This document shows positions 14,804 to 28,103 of a stretch of DNA of 64,000 nucleotides, one piece after another. The position numbers were made by a program, and so were the translations under genes. Position 1 is the first letter of the stretch. Each line of letters opens with the position of its first letter. The stretch is from Pyxicephalus adspersus (taxonomy: Eukaryota > Chordata > Amphibia > Anura > Pyxicephalidae): positions 69,574,239 to 69,638,238 of the forward strand of contig NC_092859.1 in the NCBI RefSeq assembly GCF_032062135.1, read 5' to 3'. The notes below the pieces were generated by a model. It was not told the origin of the DNA, ran no database searches, and saw only the letters and a program-made list of their open reading frames with translations.

Positions 14804-14860
<57 letters not shown>

Positions 14861-15937
14861 TTGATGCATAAATATTGAATGCATTTAGTCTTTGAAGAGT
14901 TATTTGTTTGTGAAGCTAGCTAAGGTATGCCAATAATAAGACTTACAGAGACTTGAACGATTAAATGTATGAAGTTAGTATTGCGGACTAAAAGAAAAAG
15001 ACATCATTGAATTTCCTAGATTCAGGGTGCAGATTGAGCAGTACAAAGTTTGTAAAAATGGCAACTGAAAACAGACGAGTGGGAAATAAAAAAGGCACTT
15101 AAATTCCAAACTCCCGCACCAGCTGAAAATGCAATGAAAATTCTCCATTTACCCATAGAAGAGATCCTACAATGCAATGCTGATCATGGAGTGACTGATC
15201 AGTTGGCCTAGGCACTATAATTTGGGAGAAGGCAGTTCCTTTTTTAGGCTTTTAGCTGGTGCTCAACGAGTTAAAAAAAATGAAGATTATATTGATAGTT
15301 TATACTGCCAGTTCATTGCTAGAAATGTTTACCTTTTTTGTAGTATCCTATGGTGCCCTATAAAACCTTTGTAATGGGTCAAATCTGCCACTAGAGTGAG
15401 TAACATCTTTCAAGCAAGGAACATTGTCAATGTAATTTTAGCTGAGAGGTTAAAGTATATAAAACCTGGTCATTGAACACAGGACCAGAAGTGGCTTTAT
15501 CCATTTATCCATTCTGTAATGACCACACGCTATGCATTATGCAGAAAACTTGTCTAAGGTTCCCTTTATGGGTAATCGGTTTTTATTTGCATCTCAAAAG
15601 GTAAATTCCAACAGTACAGTCATAAGAAAAAACAATAAAAATAGAGCAATAGAGCAATAGACCATATAGTAAGAAACACATATGATATAAAACAATAATA
15701 ATATGAGGGAAAGGGGGGTAGCTAGGCTTAGGTTCTATTTAAACAGGTCAAAAGACATCATATGTATTTCATTAAGTCTGAATTCCTTGTTTGAAGTATA
15801 CAGCCTTTAACATATTTCCAACTTATCCTTTCCTCTTCTTTTAACTTTTCTGTTCTTACAGTTATAACGTTATAACTTTTCCTTATTTTGTTTCTGTTTT
15901 TCTGCCTCCCTACCTCATTTTCTGTACACAGCTAAAC

Positions 15938-15998
<61 letters not shown>

Positions 15999-18900
15999 CA
16001 CACATATACACACACACACATTTAAATACATTTTCCACTCTCAAGGACTTGCAATCCAGTTTGAAATACTACTATTAAATAATGCAATTTGCCACTTTGG
16101 GTCATTAAGGGCCACTTGTCTGCTTCTGTGTGATGCGACAAGCCACTATATATGCAAGAAGCTGTGGTTATTCTAGCTATAGTACATAGACGCAACATAC
16201 ATATACATATAACTGCATGTTAGGGAGCATGTTGTGGTACCATTCATTCTATATAACACTCCAATGCCTTAAGGCCTTATGTTGCCGCAATATAAATACA
16301 GTTTATTAATAACTACACATTACCTTGCAATGTGGTACACAACATTAAAAATAATACTTGCAGAATTTGTTCTGGTTCATTGTCAGCCCACCTTATTTGT
16401 ATGCACGGTCCTAATGCAATACATGGTAACGCATTACACAAAATGCATTACCTCACATATGTAAAATTACAGCCCACCAGCACAAACAGGTGAATAGGCC
16501 CCAAGTGTTTAGTATGGTTTTTCATGTTTTGTTCCTGCATTCAAAAGGAATGAAATGATTAAGTCCAAAATTAGAAGAGACTGTTATGGCTCAACTCACA
16601 GCAGACAAGAGTCACTCTTCTTGTCATATAGCTTGGCAGGAATAGGTAGAACACAAATCTCACTCATTGCCACTCATTTCTTTTTGTGTCTCTAGAAAGA
16701 AATGCAACAACAGCAAAAAAAAAAAAAAAACCTAAGAAGTGTTTTAACTTGCCCAAAAAGCTTTAGATCCACTTTGAGGAAGTTTATAATGCACTGTTCC
16801 CCAGCTAATGTCCAAACAAACTGCTAATTTGACACATTACAACACCTCTAGCTATTCCCCAGTAAAAGCACCGGCATTTAACATAGTCATTACTCACTGT
16901 GGTTATAAATCGATACATAGGCTGCCGTCGCTCTGTGTATTTGACTGTGATGGGGCTGAGGTCATACCGGAACCAGATCGCAGGAATAATTCGACCTGTG
17001 TGGCTATATGCAACATATTCCTGCGTGAAATATGGAAGTTCAATTTGGATTAATTATTCAAACTTTCAAATAAAAAAGAGGCATATAGAAGAAATATAAA
17101 TGAACATTGTCTCACTACGATTAAATAACATGTGAAGAAAAGAAGCCTTCTTTGGCTATCTGAGCATAACATTACTCTGCAGCTATGTAACTTTCTTGGA
17201 ATTCTTTAAAAAGTTTGCGTTTCAGACTATTGCCTTTTGGCAACCTTTTTCTGTACAGTTTAATAATAAAACTGACATCATATGTCTACAGCACACATTT
17301 CCTGTTGCCAGCACAAGTGCCAGCTTTCATTCTTCCAAATCTGCAGACAGGCTTACCTTATTTGCTACAGTGTACTGGTATGAAAACCTCTGCTTTCCAC
17401 TAAGGTCTTCGTACACAGTTGGTACGATCTTTAAGATGTAGTCATGAGAGGCCAGAGCTGCACAAATAAAAGAGAAGGGTCAATGTAAATTATTACAAGG
17501 ACATGAAATTCCTGTATCTGTTTATTTCACTTAATAAAGCTACCATTTGGACTTTCACATCCCAGTACATGTTACTTCACACTGATATATGGGATACAGA
17601 AACCAAATACCTTCACTGCAGCAGTGTAAGGATCTGTATAGTTCTAAAGTCAATATAAAGATGAAAACCTGAGCACAATGTTAAAAATACCAATACTCAT
17701 TGAACCACTTTTACAAGTGCAGATGATACACTAGGCCAATGATCTTTAAAGAGGAACTGAACTCTTAAAGTATGAGGCCAAATCAAAAAATGAGAGTGTG
17801 AAGGACTAGTCGCTGGTATTGCCTGCGGTATCCCTGCAGCTAATCCTTCCACTATTACTGACTTACCATGGCTTGTTCTGCATGGTTTTTCTGTAGGGAG
17901 ATAGCTATGTTTGGTAGAGGCAGGACCTAATTCCACAAGAAAAGCTTCCACAAGAGGACAGTGGGCAGCACAGTAGCAACATCCCTAAATCTCACTCCAA
18001 ATCTGCAGAGGCTAGCAGTCAGATGCAGCAGTGCGCCAGAGCTCACACTGCAGAAATAAAACTATAAAGCTCCGTTTGCAAGAGTACCTTGGTACATTCA
18101 CATATTATAAAAACAAGAAAGTTAAGACAACTGCATTTTTAGGGTACTAAAACACAAATAACACTTCAAAATTATTTCTATACCATGAAAAAACCTTAGC
18201 TTGTTCAGTTCAGTTCCACTTTAAGGTCTAGCTCTCTTCCATTAACCATTTTATTGCCTCATCTCCTGGGCCATAAACATAGATGTAACACCAAAATTAA
18301 ATAAAAACCTATATATTTTAAAAACTTTTCTTAAAAATGTAAAAAAAAAAAAACACATTCACAGTACATACATCAAAATCACCCAGCACTTAAAAGACTC
18401 TTTCAAAAAGGATATATCCAAAACTGTAATACCCCTATGAAGTATCCCTTTCTTCTACAAAATAATGACTTGGGCATATGGGAGGTGTAGTTGCATTTCT
18501 ACAAATGTTTGCTTCAAAAAGTCTAGATATGCATAGAAATTTCTGCAACTCAAACATCAGATTCCAGTGGCTAGGGGCGGTGGGGGAGGACAGACCATTT
18601 AGGATATTGATTAATTGATGACCCTGTAAAAAAATGACCTATTACCACACAGCTACCAGTAAAATACTAACTAACTGTGCCCAAATCGTGTCAAATGAGA
18701 TTGAAACCATGTAACGTGGACCACAGAAGCAGAATAAGTGAATTACCAGCAGAAAATATATTTAAAAAAAAAGGTTGACCATCTTTAACAATGAAGCTGC
18801 AATTACTGTGTACGTACGGTTTGAAGCCAGTCTGTCTGCTCCGCCAAGAGCATTAAAAGCACCATGAACATTTGCAACCTAAAAGACATGAGAGAGAAAC

Positions 18901-21900
18901 TATTTTAGAACAGGGACGTTAGATAAGAGATAACCTGGTAAATTGTGTGTAGGCTTAGTTTTCTGTATTTTAATAAAAGAATTACATTGTGTAACATTGA
19001 ACCCATGGCATAGAATTCATTCAGTCATAAAACAATGTCTAGAAATATCAAAGAGCCTATGTATTTACCAATCTATTTATTCTGAAAAATGTCAAGCAAG
19101 TCTTGCCATCCATACTCTAATGAATCCATACCTCTAATGACATACCACTGCACTTTTCAATACTCTCCATTCATCTTTCCCACTAGAATGGCACCATTAT
19201 TGCCTGCTTAAACTTTTTTTTTTCACCAAAAGTTAAATACATATGTGCATTAAAAATTTTCCTAACTGCAAAAACTGGACTTTTTGTGGCCATGTTGTCT
19301 TTGAGATGAGAGCACAGATGAATAATGGGCACCCTAAGACTAGCACAGTATAGGCAATAGATAAAATGACTGTGGTTGGCCCGGAAACAGGGGTTATGTT
19401 GTGTTAGATAGTAAGAGTAATAAGAGGAGGAATGATGATGATGCAGCAGTGGACCCGAAAAGTGTAGGGGATCGTCAGTAGTATGGGCGTGTGTCATTGC
19501 AGAAGAGACCATAGAAACAGAAAGTGTAAAAGAAGCAGAAAGGGTGTCACACTTTAAGGTAGGACTCAATGGAGCAAATGCTATACAGGATCTGCACACA
19601 AACAGATGTCATGGAGAGTATTGGGACTGCCAGCCTAAAGGGTTAACACAGGAGCAGTGGCATAACCACACCAGCATGAGATACCAAAAGGTGTCTGGTT
19701 ATGCCACTTAGTGTGATCAACAGAACTGGAATCAAAATAATACGCCGGCAAATAAATATATATATAGCATGTTGTATAGCATGAGTTGTGTGGCAGTCTG
19801 AAATGAGAAAACAAGTCTGGGATTTTTAAGTCTATAGTAAGCCCAGGGTAAGGCATTTAGAGCTGTTGTCACAAGAGCCAAATGCTGTGGTAGGTCCTTT
19901 ACAGTGCCAGATAAATTAGAAAGGTAATGACCTATGGTAGGGGTTAAATGTGCCAAGATAAATGATTAAGAACATGGTGAAAGACGGTTATAAACGCTGA
20001 AACATGGTTATAAACGCCTACTCCTAAACACTCTGCCCAAAATCAAGGGATTGTAAGCAAAGAAGAAAACCTACTAAATTGTAAAGAAACTTGAACATGG
20101 TATGATCACAGATTCTATACTATTTGTTTCTCTTGGAAAAAGGTTTAATATGAATTCCCCTTAAAAAGCATTTCTAATTAAAACACCCTATTTTAATAAG
20201 AGGATAGTAAGGAGACAGAATAAATTCATGAAACAAACAAAATATATGGTTCTGATGTTTTCTTTCAACAGAATTTGTATCCAAGTTAGGTCCAGTTCTA
20301 TCTGGAAAACCACTTTCAAATAGGTTCAAATATTATTTCAAATAGGTAATGGAACAAAAACAAAAGGTAACATCGCATTCATTATAGCTTCTGTTATACA
20401 TTGTTTTGATGTACATTACAAATACAAGGCTGTGAATCCTAATGCAAACTTAACATGTAATTTCTCATTTGCAACCCTAAAAAAATAATAATAAAAAAAA
20501 AAAAAAAAAAAAAAAAAATCGCTCCACAGGTACAAACCACACCTCACTGTGTCCTTGACATCAAGCGTGTATTGTACAATGGGATTATTATTTTCTATGT
20601 AAGGCAACATACATCATTCTGGATTGGTGCCCTGCCAGAATTTTCACAATGACCATGTGTTACTTGGGAGTGTTCCTGGGTGGGTAAGTTTATTATATAA
20701 TACACAAGACAATACATAATTACTTTGTAAGGATAAGTACTGAGCTCACCCCGGACCACAATCACTCAGACTATGCTCATCTTTATTTATGTATGAAAAA
20801 TAAAAACTGGATCAGCTTTCTTGCGCCCAATATTCATTTTAATTAGAACATCTTACCACATCCCTAAAATCATGCAGCCAACAGTGTTCTTATGATGTAA
20901 TAGCTCCAGGTGTTTAACCACAAAACGTTATTCATTGCATAAACAAAAAGCATACAAAGGTCTGTAACAATATATAACCAGCAGAGATATCAGAATCAAA
21001 TCTTTGTGAAAATTCAAAAGGCCCAATACTTTTAAGTAATAAAATTAATTTGCAAAGGATCATGAGATCAAAACTTTATCATTTAGTATTGTGTTATAAA
21101 GTACATTTTAGTTCTAAGCAAAACTAGAACAAGGACTCCAACTTTTTTTTTGGAAAAACTTATGTACAGTCTAGAACGGACACCCTGAATAATTTTGAGT
21201 GTTTACCCTATGTCACGCCAGATTAAAGCCATGGCTTATAGATAGCACTAGGGGAATCTCCCATTGCATCATAGAAGGAGAGCCTTTTCATGTAAAGACC
21301 AGCTAATTTATAATGTAGGGTGAGGGAATGGCAACATAGTATAATTCCTTTTTTTTTTTTTGTTTAAAGTATGGCTAGATTTTTCACACACAGGTTGACA
21401 GTTGTAGTTCTTCAATTGCATTGAATTTATGTTAAAATGATTGGTCCCTCCAAAAATTGGTTTTAGTTCTAAGCATAGAGATAGACTATGTTATACATGT
21501 TTACCTTATATTACTTGTTTGTTGTTTTAGAAATTTTATTCAAAAACGTATCCATAACAGGGTCTTAAAATATCCCAAACTGATTCACAAGTACTCCACC
21601 AAAACTGCTCAATTTAGTATTTCAGAAACAATGTAGTTTATTTCTCTGCATTTTATACAACAGAAAATTAACTGAACTGGAGTAAACAATCAGAATGGAA
21701 CTTCATGCAAATTTGAAATCTAAATGCATTGATGTTTGTCCCTTTCCCAATAGGCTCTACACAACAGAGCTTTCTTCAGTCAATACATAAAAGACATTCT
21801 ACAGCAAACACTAGCTATAAATTAGTAGTATGCACACAATGCAAACATTAAATGGGGTTTGGTAGTGGGACTTACTAAAAGCTATAAATGTCAAGTAATG

Positions 21901-24900
21901 ACGTTTTTTTCCTTCCATGATACTACTTTGGGGGGCAACATGAGTCTATATCATGGGGAACTAAAGTATTTAAAGCAGCATCTTTGCACGTTGCCCTTTC
22001 CTGAATTGGCAATATACAGAAAGTTAATTTTATTAGTTTTTAATTTAGGCAACAACATTCTCACCTGCAAAGTGTCACCAAAACTTAGCTTGTGAATGAA
22101 GTGACTCATGTCAGGGTTGTGTGGTTGAGCTGTGGCACTGTGTGTGGATACATGGAAGTTTCCAGGCACCTAATAACAACAATAAGATTATTATTAAATA
22201 AAAAAAATGAACTGATGTAAATATCCCACAAATGCGTCCAGTTTCGTTACCAATTTGTATTAATTCATCCTCATTTATAAATTACATAAGCCACTCGTGT
22301 CCCCACATGAAGATTTTTCCCTTTAGTTCTTTTATAGTGATAAGTATAAAACTTTTAATTTTAACTACGCTTAAGTGATGAGCATGGGTATTATACTGTC
22401 CAACACCATTTTAGGAGCTCTGTAGTGGAAACATACTGAAAATATAAACTTTATTGCAGCGTTGTAACTATTCCATCTGCCTAAAATTCAAGTAATTTCC
22501 TCTTCAGTGTTACTTCATGATCGTTTGTGGTCCATTATGTACATTAGGTAATAAAAATTACTGTTAACTTTTTGCAATGGTTATATGTATATTCAAACTC
22601 CTTTAAAGTCCCAGGTCTATGACCTTTTCTCTATATATTTTTCTAAATATGCTATATGGGATGTGGCGTTTGTTGTATGCAGGGAATGATCCTTACTTAT
22701 TTATCATTGGGCAGTGGTCAGGAATCTTGATAATAATCTACAGGGCCCATGATCACTATAATAACAAATCATATTGATCATTATTTTGGTACCAATCAAT
22801 AGCCAAAGTAGATATCTGTTCTACTTCCCTGTCAGTTATTCATTGAAAGACAGGGACAGTGTGGAAAAAAACATTGTAACCAACCGACAATAGGGCTGTT
22901 ATAATAATTTTGTTTGTATTTTATTCATGCATGAATGTTTGGTACCAGGTCCAAGCTCTCCAAACTGTTACATAGTAGCAGTCTCTGCAGGGCGTAGAAA
23001 GGCTATGATGTTATAATTCTTGTCTCACCCATATAATATGCCATGGGCTTTCACATAACCCATAAACAAATGCTATATATATTAGGCAAATTATTCATAC
23101 ATAATATGCCAACAAAAGTACAGATCGTCATCAACGTATGTGAACTTGAATTCAGACAGTGATTATCTCAGGAATGCTAGAACATCCAATTGCAGCAGAA
23201 ATTAAACAAATGGCATAATTATATGTCCTATAAATTACATTTGTCTGGCAAGAATAAAGGCTTGTGACGATAAGCCTTAATCCTATTGTTGTAAGAATAC
23301 AAAAAGAGAACAAACACTTATTACACATTTTGTATGAGTACTGTAAACAAAATATGTCTGCAATATAAATAAATATGACTACAACTTTTAGAAGCAAAAG
23401 CAACTAACCTTGTTTATAGTAAATTTTCCTTCAAATCGGCAACCATTGCCATTATTAAGGGGAATTTTCATTGAATTATCAATATGTCCAACTTCATGTC
23501 TGCCCATTTCATCCTGAATATCCAGGCCTACCACTACAAGACAAAATAAACGGTACATGTTAAAGTAAGCTGATACAACACAATGGCCTCTACAAGACTA
23601 CTCATTTTATAGAGATACCAAAATAAAAGCATTTAGACAAAGGTCTACTTGGCAATATTCTTTTGGTTTGTTGTTGGGGAGATTCCACACAAAAGCTATG
23701 TGGTCCACAGGTCAAGATATAAAAATAAAATCAGAGATCCAGATAACAATGGAAGCCTCACTTAGACTTAAAAACCTGACAAAGGTTCAGTAGTTTTTCG
23801 CCATCTAAAATGGTAACTGACTTGACTATCATGCCAATTAAAACTTTAATAACCATGACGCATCCTATTGCTGGGGGATCTATTCTGGGTCAGAGGATGT
23901 CAGTAAGTATTATTATCAGTCATTCACCATGAAAAGCACTATGATGCTCAAAGTGCATGAGTCAACCACAAGGACCAGGAAACCCTGGTAGTGTAAGGAA
24001 AGAGAAACTTTATCATTACAAAAATGTGAATGGTGTAAGCCGGCACAGTGACACTTAGGCAATGTTCACACAGACAGCTGAAGAAGTGGTACAGTAGAAG
24101 CTCATTGCTAGTAAGTGTGAAACCACTGCCAATGCCACTGCAGCAATTTCAAACTATACAATGTATTTCAGTGACCATATACTTACATTCACAGTTGAGG
24201 TTGGGCAAGCTGACGTTCAGGCTTACATCTATTTTACCTCCACTCTCCTTATCAGGATCATCTACATATAGTTCATTAACACTAGAAGAGAAGACATGAC
24301 ACAAAAGATTAGGAAACAGTGCCAAATTCAGCAGGCAAAATATATCCAACTTTTAATCCTAAAGTTCATTAAATCCAACTTCTATTGGCAAAAATAATTG
24401 CAACCTACTAAGAGTTTGAGCATGAAACCCATGAACAAGTTTTAAGCAGATAAAATCATTCAAATAAAAAATGCTTGTCTAAAAAAAAGTCTTGAAACTC
24501 ATCTGGAAACCCATTTCCTAGACCTAACTGGTCAACCCAAAGCAAATAGGAAAGAAAGAATTAATTGGAAAGATGGTGGTAATATCTTCTCTGTGTATGG
24601 AATCATTGAGTGCCCTGCACTCACATACAATGATGCAAAAAGTGGAGCCAGCATCACATCAGTGTTCAATTCTGTGGCCTGTCCACAATTGGGTAACTTC
24701 CAAAGAGGTAGGGGACCCTGCATCTGATCAGCCTAAAGAGATCTAGCATTATTATATTAGGATATATAAAAAAAAGATGAAGGGGGAAAAGGGGGCAGAA
24801 TATATGACCCTCATGAGGATGAGCCTGGAGTAGGACATTAAGTTGTAATTAGGTTAAATTAAAAGCGCAGACAAAAAAAACATTGGTTGCATACAGATGT

Positions 24901-27900
24901 AGTAGGAAAGGGTTGGAACATATGGTTTTACTGCTGTGTCTAGATTCAGAAGATATGACTACCAGTAGGCCAAATTTTTGAATACTCAAAGCAGCATCTG
25001 GGGCAGTTTGCCACCTCTGTCCCCTCAACAGACTTGAATAAGTAGTGTTTAAAAACACCTAAAAAAGGTGTTTTTTTAAGGGGGTAAAAAAAGCCTAAAC
25101 GTGTCTAAACAAGCAGTTGCAAAGTGCCTGGAGAACCCAAGCATTTGTATGAAAACGACCCTGGACCCTTAGCTGTGCACAGTAGGTGTCCAGGAATAGT
25201 AACACTCATGTTTTTTTCTTACCGCAAGTCTAAACAAGCCCCTAAGGGAATTTGTAAACTGAAGATATTCAAAATAAAGTTAGCAATGTCCCACCACCAG
25301 TATTGGTATTGGACCCAGTTCTTTAATAATTTTTTAACCTTATGGTTTGACCAAATGTAATGATGCCAAATTTCATGGATGACACAAAATGATGTAGAAT
25401 TATATATAAAAAAAAAACTATTTGGATATAATAGAATACCTTGCACAAAACAACAAGAAAAGGAATAACTCATAGCACTCACTTTTTTAATTACTAAAAC
25501 AATAGTTAAACTTCTCCCTAGAAAGAAAAACTGGCAACAGGCGCCTAAGAGATTTTGTTTTGCCTTCTAAAACAAAAAAAAATGAAACTGGAAGAGTTTG
25601 CAGGAACCAGATGGGCTTGTGTGCTAAAATTTGTCATCCTAATTAACTGTCTAACAGATACAAACAGTAAAGCAGTTGGCTACTCTGTTATCCATCTCAG
25701 TTTGGCTTTTTTGCTGTATTCTCTTTTAACCACAAAGCCAATCTTAAACAGCTTTTTGTTCTGTACAGCCAAAGTGTATCTACTCTCCATCTCTTCAACC
25801 ATGTTTTTTTAAATAAACATGATCAAGCTTGGGCACATCAGAATAGAAGCCTGCTCACAGATCTTAATCTAGAGAAAGAAGATTGTCACCATTCATGAGA
25901 AAATCCACTATGGATAATGGTCTTTCTGAAGTCCGAGTCTTTAGCGTGATACAGCTTACAACAGCTCTAAGATTATGGGCGATTTAGGCCATAGTTCAAT
26001 AAACTCCAAATATGGAAAGCTGAAATTATGAGAATACTGTATTCAAAAAGAAAAAGATAAAAAAAATAGAAGAAAATGTCATTAAATGTAACATCATATT
26101 TGGCCAGTTATTGACCACTTTAGCTCATCAAAACTTTATGTCTTGCAGGTTCAATGCTCAAAAATCCATAACAGTTTTCCTGGGTAAACTGAACAATGCA
26201 AGAATGTCAGATGCAGGGGACAAAAGACCAGTTTGTCTATATGGTTTTAAAAAATTGAACATACATATAAATACGAACACACATGATAGGGACTTACAAC
26301 CTTCAAATCTCCAGCTATTACCAGTCTAATAGGCAATATTTACATTGTTACAACTCATTGTTGAGCCAAGGTAAAAACAAGAGGAAAAATGCAGATAAAC
26401 AATCATCCCAATAAAAAAAGGTAGTTGACCAAAAAATTAATTTCTTTTACATTGAGGTTTAGCTGAAATGCATTCATGGAAATCTACTCTGTTAATCTTA
26501 TTTGGCAGACCTGCGAGTGGAAGCTGATGGATGCCACTAATAAAAACAGTTATGTAATATCTCAGCAGGCTGGACAGAATGTGTACTGCTATTTTGGAAC
26601 AGGAATATTTGGGTGGGTGAAATTATTGCATTCCAATCATTACTCATAAGGTGATTAAAAACCAAGAAACTGGGTCACAAAGAAGAAATGTCAGTGAAAT
26701 ATAATATAAGGAATGAAAGTATCAAAAAATAAAAGCCTTAAGAGGAAATAAAATGATGGAAAGTATGAGATTCTGAAGCAATGACACTATTTCCAAAGCG
26801 TCTAAAGTGCAAGACAAATCATGTGTGTATGTGGTCTGACTGGTGTACAGAAATATCATCTTATACTAGGAAGAAAAAACATTGCTTCTGTAAGAATATG
26901 AAATCATTTAGTTTATGTAATTTCTATCTATTTGGGGCCGTTATGTTTGGAAAAGCAATATTTATCTAACTGTTGATAATTTTACCAAAACTTGACAAAG
27001 ACATCTTTCACCACTAGTTTGAACGCTACAACAAGATTCACAGTATAGGTTGGAAAACTACACAGGAACATTGACATTGTCCTTATTTATTAACCTATTT
27101 TAGCCAAGCATTAGGTGTGTCACATGTCAAGAAAAACAAACAATATGACTGGTTAAAAGCAAACCAATTGTTTCAAGAAGAGAATCATGTGTTTTTACAG
27201 TGATAATAAGTATTTTTGACTGTACAAATGAACAATGAACAAAGTAAATTCAAGCCACTTGTCTGTTGGTTTAAAGCGATCAAAACAGTCATCCAGCTTA
27301 TCCATTTAGTGGTGGAACACACCAGGATATGTAATTGTTGCAAATAGGAAAGTCAACCAGATCCATGCTGTTATAGATCGGGCATCAGTCTACACAAGTT
27401 CTTTTCCCCTAACCACTTCATATACAGAAGTTCAGACTAACAAACACTGAAAAATTCACCTGAACATTTATCTTGACATGTTGAGTGAACAATGATCAAT
27501 ATAAACTTTAGTATGCCCTCTGCTTTAAATCAAGTAGGGCAGGGATACTTTGTGTTTTTACTGTGTTTCCTTTTTCTTTAAAGTAGACCAATCACCAAAC
27601 ATGTCATTTTGAATCATGATTGCTTGCTCTCTTACAATGGTTACTTTAAAAATACTTTTCTAGTATACTATTCTAGGAGACTACATGATTCAACACCGAT
27701 GCTGGTTGAAGTGTCTGTTCTGTGTGACAATGGGGTGCGGCATCATCAGTGAGTGTTCCACAAATGTATATGTGTACAGCAAGATCAGCGCAAGGCTATT
27801 TACACTTGCAGAATGACATCGGAGGACATGGCAGTGACATTGGGTACTGTCGTAAGCAACATAAAGAAAACCAGAAAAAAAAGAAATATGGCAAACCAGG

Positions 27901-28064
27901 CCATTAAGGCCGCTTGGGATAGGCTAAGTGGGGTAAATATATTTACAGGGTTTATGCATTAAAAAAAATAATTTAACTAAAGGATTCAAGGTCTACTTTT
28001 AATAAAAGGAAACAATTGTTTAATGTACAGCGCTGTGTAATATGTTGGCGCTATATAAATCCTG

Positions 28065-28103
<39 letters not shown>

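Larger units (their letters stand above)
1466..16897 (-). other. ERGIC1 intron 9 (15.4 kb)
   Basis: GT-AG intron between exons 9 and 10. Listed separately are the dead transposon-type ORF near its 3' end, a CA repeat, a 26-bp tandem repeat, MITE copies, a perfect 17-bp hairpin and two TA arrays. A GC-richer patch at about 1.85-2.13 kb includes a 9-bp hairpin (2034-2055) around GGATC. I saw no exon of another gene in the rest, which is AT-rich with scattered A/T homopolymers. Confidence 0.85.

Noticed and set aside
19183..19599. 138-codon open frame on the minus strand in intron 6
   Set aside because: Low-complexity His/Ser/Tyr stretch with no family resemblance. The start context and flanks give no support.
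25051..25075. Hairpin followed by a T run, like an intrinsic bacterial terminator
   Set aside because: The DNA is vertebrate nuclear sequence. The hairpin is better explained as the centre of a palindromic repeat.
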